Shown: positions 10,376-20,705, numbered from the stretch's first letter. The stretch: 64,000 bases of DNA from Anaeromyxobacter oryzisoli (GCF_022690765.1 NZ_JALCZA010000006.1:79047-143046); one strand, 5' to 3'. Numbers and translations are program-made. Notes: a model not told the origin generated them from the sequence alone.

Positions 10376-11905
10376 CTAGCGGTCGGCGCGGCCGTTTCCA
10401 CGTCCGTTGCCGTTGCCCCGGCCCTGCTGCGGCTCGCTCCGCTGCCCCGGCCGCTCGGCGCGGCCGTTCCCGCGGCCGTTGCCGGGCGCCGGGCCCGTCA
10501 CGGGCGTCGCGGCGTGAACCGGTGACGGCTGGGCCGGACCCGGCTGCGAGACCGGAGCCGGCTGGGACGCCGCCGCTCTGCCTGGGAAGTCGCCCGGCCG
10601 GGCGGAGCGGTCGTCGCGAACCGGCGTCGCGGCGGGCACCCGCCCGCGATCATCCTGACGCCCCTGGTTCGGGCGGCGATCGTCGAAACGGGCGCGGTCG
10701 TCCTGGCGATCCTGCCCCTGGTTCGGGCGGCGGTCGTCGAAGCGAGCGCGGTCGTCCTGACGCTCCTGCCCAGGGCGGCGGTCGTCGAAGCGAGCGCGGT
10801 CGTCCTGGCGATCCTGCCCCTGGTTCGGGCGGCGGTCGTCGAAGCGGGCGCGGTCGTCCTGGCGATCCTGCCCGGGGCGACGATCGTCGAAGCGAGCTCG
10901 GTCGTTCTGGCGGTCCTGCCCGGCGCGACGGTCGTCGAAGCGTGCGCGGTCGTCCTGGCGGTCCTGCCCGGGGCGACGATCGTCGAAGCGAACGCGGTCG
11001 TCCTGGCGATCCTGCCCGGGGCGACGATCGTCGAAGCGAGCGCGGTCGTCCTGGCGATCCTGCCCGGCGCGACGGTCGTCGAAGCGAACGCGGTCGTCCT
11101 GGCGCTCCTGCCCGGGGCGACGGTCGTCGAAGCGTGCCCGATCGTCCTGGCGATCCCAGCCTGGACGTCGATCATCGTAGCGACCGCGATCGTCGCGGCC
11201 GAGCTGACCGGGGGGCACGCCACCGTGACCCGGCGGGACGCTCCCGTGGCCGGGCGCGTCGACCCAGCGACCGCGCTCGTCGCGCGCCGGCGGATAGCTC
11301 GGGTACGGGGCCGGAGCGGGCGCCGGCGTCACCACCGGAGAGGGTCGCGGGGAGGGCTGCGGGATGGGCCGAGGGGAAGCGACCGGATACGGCGCAGGCC
11401 GCGGCGCGGGCCGCGGCGGCAGGCGCACGGGCGCGGGGCGCGGGGCAGGCGCGGGCCAGTAGCTCACCGGAGGTGGACGGTTCGCCCGGTACGGGCCCTG
11501 GTAGACGTAGCCCTCGCCACGGCGCCAGGTCCACTCCCGCCCGGCCGGCGGGTAGTAGTCGTGGACGTGCGGGCCGCGGAGGTAGCACCACCCGCCGCGA
11601 GGGAGCGGATGCCCCGCGTAGTAGGTGAACTGCCACGGGCCACGGTACGAGTAGTAGCCGTCCTCCTGCACGTAGAGCTGCGGCTGGTCCGGGTAGTAGT
11701 CGTGCTGGTGCCCGCCTTGCTCGTAGCACCAGCCGCCGCCGCGGCCGTCGGGGATGAAGTGCGGGCCGGCGTACCAGATCTCCACCGGCGCGGCCTCCGG
11801 CGCCGGTGGGACGTAGCTCGTGCTCGTCGCCTCGTAGCGGGCGGGCACGACCACGCAGCCCGTCGCGACCAGCAGGGTCGGGGCGAGCAGGACGAGTCGC
11901 TTCAT
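10376..11905 (-). CDS. Repeat-rich lipoprotein with Arg/Asp tandem repeats
   Basis: 509 residues from the ATG at 11905, preceded by AAGGAG at good spacing. A longer open frame upstream lacks these signals. Lipoprotein signal peptide: MKRLVLL, hydrophobic core, lipobox VATGC with Cys17. Residues ~54-138 hold two copies of a Gly-Trp-Cys-Tyr / His-x-His-Asp-Tyr-Tyr-Pro module (GGGWCYEQGGHQHDYYP and RGGWCYLRGPHVHDYYP). Residues ~140-235 are Pro-rich. Residues 238-421 are eleven 16-18-residue repeats of the type DDRARFDDRRPGQDRQ, nearly balanced in charge and probably disordered. The tail is Gly/Asn/Arg-rich. Likely anchored at the outer membrane; the function is unknown. An intrinsic terminator follows. 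Confidence 0.85.
   Translation of the reverse strand: MKRLVLLAPTLLVATGCVVVPARYEATSTSYVPPAPEAAPVEIWYAGPHFIPDGRGGGWCYEQGGHQHDYYPDQPQLYVQEDGYYSYRGPWQFTYYAGHPLPRGGWCYLRGPHVHDYYPPAGREWTWRRGEGYVYQGPYRANRPPPVSYWPAPAPRPAPVRLPPRPAPRPAPYPVASPRPIPQPSPRPSPVVTPAPAPAPYPSYPPARDERGRWVDAPGHGSVPPGHGGVPPGQLGRDDRGRYDDRRPGWDRQDDRARFDDRRPGQERQDDRVRFDDRRAGQDRQDDRARFDDRRPGQDRQDDRVRFDDRRPGQDRQDDRARFDDRRAGQDRQNDRARFDDRRPGQDRQDDRARFDDRRPNQGQDRQDDRARFDDRRPGQERQDDRARFDDRRPNQGQDRQDDRARFDDRRPNQGRQDDRGRVPAATPVRDDRSARPGDFPGRAAASQPAPVSQPGPAQPSPVHAATPVTGPAPGNGRGNGRAERPGQRSEPQQGRGNGNGRGNGRADR
10643..11194 (-). repeat. In-gene 48/54-bp tandem repeat array
   Basis: Eleven full units plus a partial one, mostly 48 bp, with two 54-bp units, encoding DDR(A/V)RFDDRR(P/A)GQDRQ variants. 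All unit lengths are multiples of three, so copy-number change keeps the frame. The array also holds open frames on the opposite strand, which are by-products of the repeat. Confidence 0.9.
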
Positions 11906-12202
11906 GCGGTGGCTCCTTCGAGATGGGGACGCACGCGAGGAGACGGAGCGGCCGCGCGCGGGATTCAGCGCGGGCATGTTAGCAGCGGGCGTGCCGCGTT
12001 CCACCCAGCGGAAATCCAATGGGTTGCCGCCGCGCGTCACGGTGACGGTGTGCCGCCATGGCACGGAGCACCGCGCAAATGGGCGCGAGCCGGCGGGGAG
12101 CTCGTACCGCGCGTCGTCGGGAGCCCGAGCCGCACGCGCGGTATGCGGGTGTGCTTGCGGAGCACACCGAGGCGACTGGCTCATGAGTCGTGCGGAGCAG
12201 TA

Positions 12203-12868
12203 CTAGTGCAACGTACGGCGGGGTGCGAGGCCGAGCCGCGACCTGGTGTAGCGGCGGAGGATCGTCCGGTACTCGTCCGCCGGGCGTGCGCCGGCGACGA
12301 GCCACTCGTCGGCGATGACGAGGGCGGGCGCGCCGCGGATCCCGCGGTCGATCGCCTCGTCCACGGACTCGCGAACCCTGCGCGCCGTCGCCGGCGCGAC
12401 GAGCGCGCCGCTGAAGTGGGCGAGGTCGAGGCCGGCGCGCTCGGCGAGCTCGAGGAGGACGTCGGTCCGCGAGACGTTGAGGCCGCGGAAGAGGGCGGCC
12501 TCGCGGATCGCGGCGCGGAGGGCGGCCTCGTGGCTCTTCCCCTGGAGGCGGGCGGCCGCGAGGGCGTTGAGCGCCGGGAGCGAGGTGAGCGGCGGATCGC
12601 GCGAGAGCCAGAGATCCGGGACCGTGCCGGCCGCCTCCGGCTCCTTGGCGGCCTTGCGCGCGGACCGGGCGAGCTCCCGCAGCTCGCCCCGCGACATGGC
12701 GCGGTCGTCGTCCACCCGCGTCGGGAATGACGCGAGCGTCAAGGCGAAGCCGCCGGCGAGATCGTCCATCGCGGCGCGGACCCGCCGCTCGGCGACGAGG
12801 CACCAGGGCGAGAGCGGATCCTCGTAGAGGACGAGCGGGATGGGCTCGGTGTGGCGGGTCCGGGGCAC
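12203..12868 (-). CDS. DsbA-family (thioredoxin-fold) protein
   Basis: 221 residues from a GTG start. The N-terminal beta strand and active-site turn read VLYEDPLSPWCLVAERRV, the place of the CxxC motif in DsbA/FrnE-type oxidoreductases, but the first Cys is Ser (SPWC). The helical insertion and the C-terminal GIRGAPALVIADEWLVAGARP with cis-Pro-like segment fit the DsbA fold. With a single Cys it may act as a reductase/isomerase-like or glutathione-linked enzyme rather than a dithiol oxidase. No signal peptide, so it is probably cytoplasmic. It stands alone between the lipoprotein and rimK genes. Confidence 0.8.
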   Translation of the reverse strand: MPRTRHTEPIPLVLYEDPLSPWCLVAERRVRAAMDDLAGGFALTLASFPTRVDDDRAMSRGELRELARSARKAAKEPEAAGTVPDLWLSRDPPLTSLPALNALAAARLQGKSHEAALRAAIREAALFRGLNVSRTDVLLELAERAGLDLAHFSGALVAPATARRVRESVDEAIDRGIRGAPALVIADEWLVAGARPADEYRTILRRYTRSRLGLAPRRTLH

Positions 12869-12989
12869 GGTCGGCCGCGGATTCTACTTGCGGCACCCGA
12901 TCGGGAGAAGCGGCGGACGGACGCCTGCTCGTCAGGCGCGCAGGTCACTCATGGTGCGAGCGGGCGGTCCGTGGGGACGACCGGCGCCG

Positions 12990-13982
<993 letters not shown>

Positions 13983-14103
13983 GGGGTGGCGAAGGTTAGC
14001 GGCCCCTCGCCTGGGCCGCAACGCGGGCGCGCCGGCCGCAAGGGTTCGTTGATCGGGGGCCCCCCGGCTGCTAGAACCCTTGTCTTTCCGAGGCAAAAGA
14101 CCC

Positions 14104-16944
14104 GTGGACTACAAAAGCACCGTTCACCTCCCGAAGACCGGGTTCGCCATGAAGGCGAACCTCCCGCAGCGCGAGCCCGAGATCCTGCGTCAGTGGGAAG
14201 AGCAAGCGATCTTCCAGCGGCTCGTCGCCCTGAACGCCGGCCGCCCCGGCGCGCGGCGCTTCGTGCTCCACGACGGCCCGCCGTACGCCAACGGCGACAT
14301 CCACATCGGCCACGCCCTCAACAAGGTCCTGAAGGACATCATCGTGAAGTACCGCAACCTCGCCGGCGAGGTCGCGGACTACATCCCGGGCTGGGACTGC
14401 CACGGCCTCCCCATCGAGCTGAAGGTCGACAAGGAGCTCGGGCCGAAGAAGCGGGAGATGGACCGGCCGGCGATCATCGAGGCGTGCCGGAAGTACGCGC
14501 AGCGCTGGATCGACAAGCAGCGCACGTCCTTCGTGCGGCTCGGCGTCTTCGGCCGGTGGGCGACGCCCTACGAGACGATGTCCCGCGGCTACGAGGCCGA
14601 GATCGTCCGGTGCTTCGCGCGGGCGGCGGAGAAGGGCTTCCTCTACCGCGGGAAGAAGCCGGTCTACTGGTGCATCACCGACCGGACCGCGCTCGCCGAG
14701 GCCGAGGTCGAGTACGAGGACCACACCTCGCCCTCGATCCTCGTCGCGTTCGACCTCGTCTCGCCGCTCCCCTCGCCGAAGCTCGCGGGCCGCAAGGCGC
14801 GCCTCGTCATCTGGACGACGACGCCCTGGACCCTCCCCGCGAACCTCGCCATCGCGGCGCACCCGGACTTCACCTACGTCGCCTACGACCTCGCCGGCAC
14901 CGTCCTCGTGGTCGCGAAGGACCTGCTCGTCCCGTTCCTCGCCGAGGTCGCGCCGGGCGAGCTCGCGGTGGGCGACGTCCCCGCGGCGCACTCGCCCGAG
15001 GCGCACGAGGCGGCGACCGGCGGCGGCGGCACCGTCCTCGCCGAGCGGCTCGCCCACCCGGAGCGGGTGCTCGCGTCGTTCGAGGGGAAGGCGCTCGAGG
15101 GGCTCCGCTACCGCCACCCGTTCATGGATCGCGAGGGGCCGGTCATCCTCGGCGAGCACGTGACGCTCGAGGCCGGCACCGGCCTCGTCCACACCGCGAC
15201 CGGGCACGGGCAGGAGGACTACGCGGTCGGCCTCCGCTACCACCTCCCCATCGTGAACCCGGTGGACGGCGCCGGGCGGTTCACCGCCGAGGCCGGCAAG
15301 TACGTGGGGCGGAAGATCTTCGAGGCGAACCCCGAGATCGTGAAGGACCTCCACGCGTCCGGGCACCTCCTCTCGGATCCGAAGGCGACCCTCCGGCACA
15401 GCTACCCGCACTGCTGGCGCTGCCACAACCCGGTGGTGTTCCGGGCGACGGACCAGTGGTTCCTCTCCCTCGACCACGCCGACCTGCGGAAGACCACCCT
15501 CGCCGAGATCGACCGGGTCCGGTGGATCCCGCACTGGGGCCGCGAGCGCATCCACAACATGATCGAGAACCGCCCGGACTGGTGCCTCTCGCGCCAGCGG
15601 ACCTGGGGGGTCCCGATCCCGGTCTTCTACTGCGAGCAGTGCAACGAGCCGCTCCTCTCGCAGGCGGTGATGGACCGGGTCGCCTCCGCCTTCGAGGCGG
15701 AGGGGATCGAGGCCTGGTACCGGCGGGAGCCGAAGGAGTTCATCAAGGACGAGAAGTGCGCCTGCGGCGGGACCACGTTCCGCCGGGAGCAGGACATCCT
15801 CGACGTGTGGTTTGACTCGGGCGTGTCCTGGGCGGCGGTCGTCGAGAAGGAGGGGCTCGGGGTCCCGGTGGACCTCTACCTCGAGGGCTCCGACCAGCAC
15901 CGCGGCTGGTTCCACTCGTCGCTCCTCACCTCGGTCACCCTCCGCGGCGGCGCGCCCTACCGGGCGGTGCTCACCCACGGCTTCGTCCTCGACGGGCAGG
16001 GCCGGGCGATGTCGAAGAGCATCGGGAACACCGTCGCGCCTGAGGAGGTCATCAAGAAGTACGGCGCGGACATCCTCCGGCTGTGGGTGTCGGCGGTGGA
16101 CTACCGCGACGACGTGCGGATCGGCGACGAGATCCTCGCCGGCCTCGCCGAGGGCTACCGCAAGATCCGCAACACCATCCGCTGGGCGCTCGGCGCGCTC
16201 GACGGCTTCGACCCGGCGAAGGACGCGGTGCCGGTGGACGAGCTCCTCCCCATCGACCGGTGGGCCCTCGCGCGGCTCGTCGCCTGGGACGAGAAGGTGA
16301 CGAAGGCGTACGAGGACTACGAGTTCCACGTCGCCTACCACGCGACCATGGAGTTCTGCGCGGTCGAGCTCTCGGCCCTCTACTTCGACGTGATCAAGGA
16401 CCGGCTGTACACCTGGAAGGAGAGCGGGAAGGCCCGCCGCTCCGCCCAGACCGTCCTGCACGCGATCGCCGAGGACCTCGTCCGCCTCCTCGCGCCGATC
16501 CTCTCCTTCACCTCGAGCGAGGCCTGGGGCTTCCTCCCCGGCCGCTCCGCCGAGAGCGTCTTCCTCGCCGGCCTCCCGCGGCGCGAGAAGCCCGCGGACG
16601 CCGCGACGCTCGAGGAGCGCTACGGGAAGCTCTTCGAGGTGCGGGCGGTCGTGCAGGGGAAGCTCGAGGAGGCCCGCCGGGCGAAGCTCATCGGCGCGCC
16701 GCTCGAGGCGGCGGTCACCGTGCACGCGGAGGGCGAGCAGCGGCGGCTCCTCGAGGAGGCGCGGGCGGAGCTGCCCTCGCTCTTCATCGTCTCGAAGGTG
16801 ACCCTCGCCGACGGGCCGCTCGCCGTGGAGGTCGTGCCGGCGGGCGGCGTGAAGTGCGAGCGCTGCTGGATCTACCGGGACGACGTCGGCCAGGACCCGC
16901 GCCACCCGACCATCTGCGCGAAGTGCGCGGACGCCCTCTCATGA
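14104..16944 (+). CDS. ileS: Isoleucyl-tRNA synthetase
   Basis: 946 residues. Class I signatures: HIGH within NGDIHIGHALNK and KMSKS as AMSKSIGN. The CP1 editing domain lies between them, and a C-terminal zinc finger (CERCWIYRD .. ICAKCADAL) closes the protein. The start was set at GTG 14104 because MDYKSTVHLPKTGFAMK matches the E. coli N-terminus and GAGG lies 10 bases upstream. A TTG at 14080 is the alternative. It charges tRNA-Ile and edits valine. The stop overlaps the lspA start (ATGA), so ileS-lspA-lgt is probably one operon. Confidence 0.97.
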   Translation: MDYKSTVHLPKTGFAMKANLPQREPEILRQWEEQAIFQRLVALNAGRPGARRFVLHDGPPYANGDIHIGHALNKVLKDIIVKYRNLAGEVADYIPGWDCHGLPIELKVDKELGPKKREMDRPAIIEACRKYAQRWIDKQRTSFVRLGVFGRWATPYETMSRGYEAEIVRCFARAAEKGFLYRGKKPVYWCITDRTALAEAEVEYEDHTSPSILVAFDLVSPLPSPKLAGRKARLVIWTTTPWTLPANLAIAAHPDFTYVAYDLAGTVLVVAKDLLVPFLAEVAPGELAVGDVPAAHSPEAHEAATGGGGTVLAERLAHPERVLASFEGKALEGLRYRHPFMDREGPVILGEHVTLEAGTGLVHTATGHGQEDYAVGLRYHLPIVNPVDGAGRFTAEAGKYVGRKIFEANPEIVKDLHASGHLLSDPKATLRHSYPHCWRCHNPVVFRATDQWFLSLDHADLRKTTLAEIDRVRWIPHWGRERIHNMIENRPDWCLSRQRTWGVPIPVFYCEQCNEPLLSQAVMDRVASAFEAEGIEAWYRREPKEFIKDEKCACGGTTFRREQDILDVWFDSGVSWAAVVEKEGLGVPVDLYLEGSDQHRGWFHSSLLTSVTLRGGAPYRAVLTHGFVLDGQGRAMSKSIGNTVAPEEVIKKYGADILRLWVSAVDYRDDVRIGDEILAGLAEGYRKIRNTIRWALGALDGFDPAKDAVPVDELLPIDRWALARLVAWDEKVTKAYEDYEFHVAYHATMEFCAVELSALYFDVIKDRLYTWKESGKARRSAQTVLHAIAEDLVRLLAPILSFTSSEAWGFLPGRSAESVFLAGLPRREKPADAATLEERYGKLFEVRAVVQGKLEEARRAKLIGAPLEAAVTVHAEGEQRRLLEEARAELPSLFIVSKVTLADGPLAVEVVPAGGVKCERCWIYRDDVGQDPRHPTICAKCADALS

Positions 16945-17558
16945 TGAAGCCGCTCTCGAAGTGGAGGCTCCTCGGCCTCCTGTTCGCGCTCTGCCTCGTC
17001 GCCGACCAGTGGACCAAGTTCCTGGCGGTCGAGCGGCTCACGGTCGTGTTCGACCGCGGCGGCGACCATGGGCTCCTCGAGAAGGTCCGCGGGTTCTACG
17101 CGTACCGGCACCTCGAGCCGCTCGCGACCGAGCCGTACTACGTGGTCCGGCCGCTGTGGCGGATGAACTACGTCGAGAACCCCGGCGCCGCGTGGGGGAT
17201 GTTCCGCACCCTGCCGCCGGAGATCCGGAACGGCTTCTTCACGCTCGTCTCCCTCGGGGCCGTCGGGTTCATCCTCTACTACTACCGGCGGCTCCGGCAG
17301 GATCAGCGCTTCCTCCAGGTCGCGCTCGCGTTCGTCCTCGCCGGCGCGGTGGGGAACTTCGTGGACCGGCTCGCCCGCCGGTACGTGATCGACTTCATCG
17401 AGTGGTACTGGTGGAACCGGACCGACATCCGCTGGCCCACCTTCAACATCGCCGACTCGCTCATCGTGGTGGGCGTCGCGATGCTCGTGCTCCACCCCGG
17501 CGCGAAGAAGGAGCCGCTCCCCGTCGCGGGCGAGGGGCGCGCGCCCTCCCGGGCCTGA
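16941..17558 (+). CDS. lspA: Lipoprotein signal peptidase (LspA)
   Basis: 205 residues, longer than the 164 of E. coli. Four membrane segments and the two catalytic Asp motifs are clear (GNFVDRLARRYVIDFIEW and FNIADSLIVVG), as is NYVENPGAAWGMF. The extra length is a 35-40-residue insert after the first membrane helix (ERLTVVFDRGG to WRM) and a short C-terminal tail. It removes signal peptides from diacylglyceryl-modified prolipoproteins. The ATG overlaps the ileS stop. Confidence 0.95.
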   Translation: MMKPLSKWRLLGLLFALCLVADQWTKFLAVERLTVVFDRGGDHGLLEKVRGFYAYRHLEPLATEPYYVVRPLWRMNYVENPGAAWGMFRTLPPEIRNGFFTLVSLGAVGFILYYYRRLRQDQRFLQVALAFVLAGAVGNFVDRLARRYVIDFIEWYWWNRTDIRWPTFNIADSLIVVGVAMLVLHPGAKKEPLPVAGEGRAPSRA

Positions 17559-17576
17559 CCGCGGGGGCCGTCCGCC

Positions 17577-18656
17577 ATGCTGCCCGTCCTGTTCCGTGTC
17601 GTGATCCCCGCGGGCTGGGGGACCCCGGTCGCGATCCTCGCTGCCCTCGCGATCGTCGTCGTCCGCCTCGTCGCCGCGGTCCGCGCGGCCGCCCGCGAGG
17701 GCGAGCGGCTCCCGGCCGTCCGGGCGATCAAGGGCGAGCTCCTCTTCGCCGCGGTGCTGGCCGCGATCGTCGCCGCCCTCCGGCGGTCCGGCGTCCTCGC
17801 GGGCGAGCTGGTCCTGCCGGTCCACTCCTACGGCCTCCTCATCGCCACCGGGTTCCTCGCCGGGGTCTGGCTCGCGCAGCGCGAGGCGCGGCGGCGCGGC
17901 CAGGACGCGGAGCGGATCGGCGACCTCGCCTTCTGGATCCTCGTCTCCGCGCTGGTGGGGAGCCGCGTCTACTTCATCCTGGTGAACTGGGGCGACTACT
18001 TCGGCCCCGGCTTCCTCGCCGACACCGCGCTCGGCCGGATCCCCCGGGTCCTCGCCATCTGGGAGGGCGGGCTCGTGTTCTACGGCGGCTTCATCGGGGC
18101 CGCCCTCACCGCCTGGCTCTACATGCGGCGCCACGGCATGCCGTTCCTCGCCTACGCCGACACGATCATCCCGTCGGTCGCGATCGGTCACTTCTTCGGG
18201 CGGCTCGGCTGCTTCTGCGCGGGCTGCTGCTGGGGCGGCGTCGCGTCCGAGCACCTCCCGTGGGCGGCGCGTTTCCCGCCCCAGTCGCTCGCGTACCAGA
18301 CGTTCGCCGCCCGCGCGAACCCCGGCGCGTTCCTCGCCGCCGACGGCGCGACCACGCTGCCGCTCCACCCTACCCAGCTCTACGAGTCGCTCGGCGAGCT
18401 CGGCCTCTTCCTCCTCCTCGCCTTCGTGGTGCGCCCCCGGAAGCGGTTCCACGGCCAGGTCCTCGCGAGCTGGCTCCTCCTCTACGCGGTGCTGCGCTGG
18501 ACGGTGGAGGTGTTCCGCGGCGACGTGGAGCGCGGGGTGTACCTCGGGCTCGGCGCGGGCCAGTGGACCTCGCTCGTGATCTTCGGGGTGGGCGCGGCGC
18601 TCTGGGCCTTGGCGCGCCGGCGCCCGGCGGTGGCGCGCGCGGCTGGGGCGATGTAG
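17577..18656 (+). CDS. lgt: Prolipoprotein diacylglyceryl transferase
   Basis: 359 residues. The Lgt signature is present as IGHFFGRLGCFCAGCCWGG, with HSYGLLIATGF and WEGGLVFYGGFIG around the active site and the family's multiple membrane helices. It transfers diacylglycerol to the lipobox Cys, the step before LspA, whose gene is directly upstream. The N-terminal ~70 residues add one or two membrane segments not found in E. coli Lgt. The ATG at 17577 lies 18 bases after lspA. Confidence 0.95.
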   Translation: MLPVLFRVVIPAGWGTPVAILAALAIVVVRLVAAVRAAAREGERLPAVRAIKGELLFAAVLAAIVAALRRSGVLAGELVLPVHSYGLLIATGFLAGVWLAQREARRRGQDAERIGDLAFWILVSALVGSRVYFILVNWGDYFGPGFLADTALGRIPRVLAIWEGGLVFYGGFIGAALTAWLYMRRHGMPFLAYADTIIPSVAIGHFFGRLGCFCAGCCWGGVASEHLPWAARFPPQSLAYQTFAARANPGAFLAADGATTLPLHPTQLYESLGELGLFLLLAFVVRPRKRFHGQVLASWLLLYAVLRWTVEVFRGDVERGVYLGLGAGQWTSLVIFGVGAALWALARRRPAVARAAGAM

Positions 18657-18729
18657 GCGCGGCGCGCGCCGGGCGCGCGCGGTCGCCGAGCGTTGATCGC
18701 CGGCCGTCGGCGCCGATACACTCCGCGCC

Positions 18730-19494
18730 GTGCCGCTCCCTCCGCAGATGCCGCCCGGCCGGCCCGGCGCGCCCGGTCGCCCCGGGTCGTCGCTCGCCGC
18801 CCCGGATCCGGCCCAGGACCGCCGCCACCAGAACGACCAGCTCGCCGAGGAAGCCCAGGCCCTCGAGGAGGAGCTCGAGGGGCTGAAGGCCCGCTACGAG
18901 CAGTACTTCCTCGGCGTCGAGCGGCGCGAGCCGGTGAAGTGGCGCGAGGACGTGAAGAAGAAGATCCTCCGCCTCAAGGGCGCCTTCACCCGGAACGCCG
19001 GCCTCCGGTTCAAGATCCAGTCGCTGCACGCGCGCTACCTCTCGTACGAGCGGCTCTGGCTGCGGCACGCGCGGGAGAAGGAGGAGGGGACGTACCGGCG
19101 CGATGTCGTCAAGGCGCGGCGGCGCCCCGGGGAGGAGGCGCCCGCGCCGGCGACGGCCGCCGGGACGGCGGGCGCGCCAACCCCTGCGCCCGCCGCCACA
19201 TTGCCGACGGCGCCGAGCGGATCCGGGCCGAAGCCCGGCGCGCCCGCAGCGGCACGCCCCGCGGCGGCCGGCTCGTCGGGCGGCGAGGCGCAGCTCAGGG
19301 CGCTGTACGACGCGTACGTCGCCGCGAAGAAGAGCTGTAACGAGGACGTGTCGCGGCTCACCTACGAGGCCGTGGCGCGCACTGTCTCGAAGCAGGTGCC
19401 GGAGCTGATGGCGAAGTACAAGGCGCGCTCGGTGGACTTCAAGGTCGAGGTGAAGAACGGGAAGGCCGTGCTGAAGGCCATCCCGAAGGTGTGA
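18730..19494 (+). CDS. Coiled-coil protein with conserved C-terminal domain, unknown function
   Basis: 254 residues, GTG start (an ATG at 18748 is an alternative). A Pro/Gly-rich head is followed by a charged coiled-coil-like helix (residues ~30-105) and an Ala/Pro linker (~125-185). A compact C-terminal domain begins LRALYDAYVAAKKSCNEDVS and ends SVDFKVEVKNGKAVLKAIPK. From memory this end resembles the domain named after M. xanthus MXAN_5187; I could not search. It follows lgt by 73 bases and might belong to that transcription unit. Confidence 0.7.
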   Translation: MPLPPQMPPGRPGAPGRPGSSLAAPDPAQDRRHQNDQLAEEAQALEEELEGLKARYEQYFLGVERREPVKWREDVKKKILRLKGAFTRNAGLRFKIQSLHARYLSYERLWLRHAREKEEGTYRRDVVKARRRPGEEAPAPATAAGTAGAPTPAPAATLPTAPSGSGPKPGAPAAARPAAAGSSGGEAQLRALYDAYVAAKKSCNEDVSRLTYEAVARTVSKQVPELMAKYKARSVDFKVEVKNGKAVLKAIPKV

Positions 19495-19980
19495 CGCTTC
19501 GCGGCCTCCGCGCGGCGCTCGCCCTTTCTCCTGCGCGTCGCGCAGGCTCGGGCCGCTCGGTCCGACTGAGCGTCGAAGCGGCGGCCGCCACCATCCTCGA
19601 GCTCTCGCCGGAGTTCACCGTGGCGCGCCGGATTGACGCCGCGCGGATGCGCCCGAGCGCGACGCGTGGTCCTCGGGGACGTGCAGGAGCCGCACGCGCT
19701 TTCGGTGCCGCCCTCCGCGCGTGGCGTGCGACGCTGGCTGCAACCGGGTGCTTCAACCCTCCGGCGCGTTTCCCCCGTTCGGCCCGAGCGCAGAGGTCGC
19801 GCCCCGGCCGCAGGGTCGAAGGCCGGCCGAGCGCACCTCGAACGGTCCCGGCGGCGCTCCAGCCTGGTCGCGCGCGCGGCCTCACCCGCGCGGTGGCGAC
19901 TCATGCGAGGAGGTGTCCCGCAAGGACGCGAGTGCGCAACGTGCCTCCGCTGAGCGATCCGGAGCGGGGGTCCCGCAGCC
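19495..19980 (+). other. Intergenic stretch without supported gene
   Basis: Nearly 490 bases. Long frames are open on both strands, but their products are Arg/Ala/Pro-rich with no start signals or recognisable motifs, as expected by chance at this GC content. I see nothing I can name. Confidence 0.5.
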
Positions 19981-20436
19981 GTGCACCCGAAGGCCGTCAT
20001 CGCGGCGCTCGCCGCCTCCGTCCTCGTCGTCGCGTGCGCGCCGCGCGACGCGGAGATCCGGCGAGCACGGATGGCGGCGGAGCGGCGGAGCCTCGAGGCC
20101 ACGCTCGACGCGCTCGAGGAGCGGCTCCTCGTGGACCAGGCCCGCGTCCGCTTCTGGCGGGAGATGCGGGAGCGGCACGAGAGCGTCACCGCGATCGCCT
20201 GCACGTCGCTCGAGGAGCACGCCGCCGAGATGGCGCGCCTCCGCGTCCGGCCCGGCGACGGGCGGGAGCTCGCCGCGCGCCGGCGCTCGGTCGAGCGCGC
20301 CCGCGTCGCGAGCGCCAGCCTGGCACCGGCCGAGCCGGCGACCGCCGCGCCGGTGCCCGCGTCGATGCCAGCGCCGCGCCCCGACGGCCCCGCGTCCGCG
20401 CGTGCGCCCTCCGCCGCGTCCGCCCTCGCCCCGTGA
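19981..20436 (+). CDS. Small putative lipoprotein, unknown function
   Basis: 151 residues from a GTG at 19981. MHPKAVIAALAASVLVVACA is a lipoprotein signal peptide with lipobox VVAC. The mature part begins with a charged helix (AERRSLEATLDALEERLLVDQARVRFWREM, residues ~34-65) and ends in an Ala/Pro-rich low-complexity tail. Upstream only a weak GGGG precedes the start. No family recognised. Confidence 0.6.
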   Translation: MHPKAVIAALAASVLVVACAPRDAEIRRARMAAERRSLEATLDALEERLLVDQARVRFWREMRERHESVTAIACTSLEEHAAEMARLRVRPGDGRELAARRRSVERARVASASLAPAEPATAAPVPASMPAPRPDGPASARAPSAASALAP

Positions 20437-20507
20437 GCCGCTGCGCGGCTGCCGCGTCGCGCCGTGCGTTCGCCGGGGCGAGCCGCCGCCCGGCGGGCGT
20501 TTTCGAT

Positions 20508-20536
20508 TTGCGTTCGGGCCCGAGCGATCGTAAAAG
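20508..20536 (+). promoter_or_regulatory. Putative promoter of tRNA-Phe
   Basis: TTGCGT (20508-20513), 17-base spacer, TAAAAG (20531-20536). It lies about 35 bases before the expected leader start of the tRNA, and a GC-rich hairpin occurs in the leader. Confidence 0.45.
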
Positions 20537-20578
20537 GGCACCCCGCGCCGCTCCGGCGGCGCGGTGGTGACGCAGGAC

Positions 20579-20651
20579 GCCTGGGTAGCTCAGTCGGTAG
20601 AGCAGGGGACTGAAAATCCCCGTGTCGGTGGTTCGATTCCGCCCCCAGGCA
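20579..20651 (+). tRNA. tRNA-Phe (anticodon GAA)
   Basis: Acceptor GCCTGGG/CCCAGGC (20579-20585 with 20644-20650), D-arm TAGCTCAGTCGGTAGAGCA, anticodon arm GGGGA-CTGAAAA-TCCCC, T-arm GGTTCGATTCC, discriminator A. The CCA is not encoded. It marks the left end of the accessory stretch. Confidence 0.97.
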
Positions 20652-20673
20652 CACTTCCTAGCCCGTTCATCTG

Positions 20674-20705
20674 GAGCCCCGTGGACCGAGCAGTCCGCGG
20701 GGCTT
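20674..20705 (+). terminator. Stem-loop terminator after tRNA-Phe
   Basis: GAGCCCCGTGGAC pairs with GTCCGCGGGGCTT over about 13 bp (one or two wobble pairs) with loop CGAGCA, 22 bases past the tRNA. A short T-run (tgttt) follows further on. A 15-base part of the 3' arm recurs at 32429. Confidence 0.6.

Noticed and set aside
10643..11194. Regular ~48-bp repeats that might suggest a CRISPR array
   Set aside because: The units are contiguous with no spacers, lie in frame within a lipoprotein gene and encode a conserved 16-residue motif. No cas genes are in the window.
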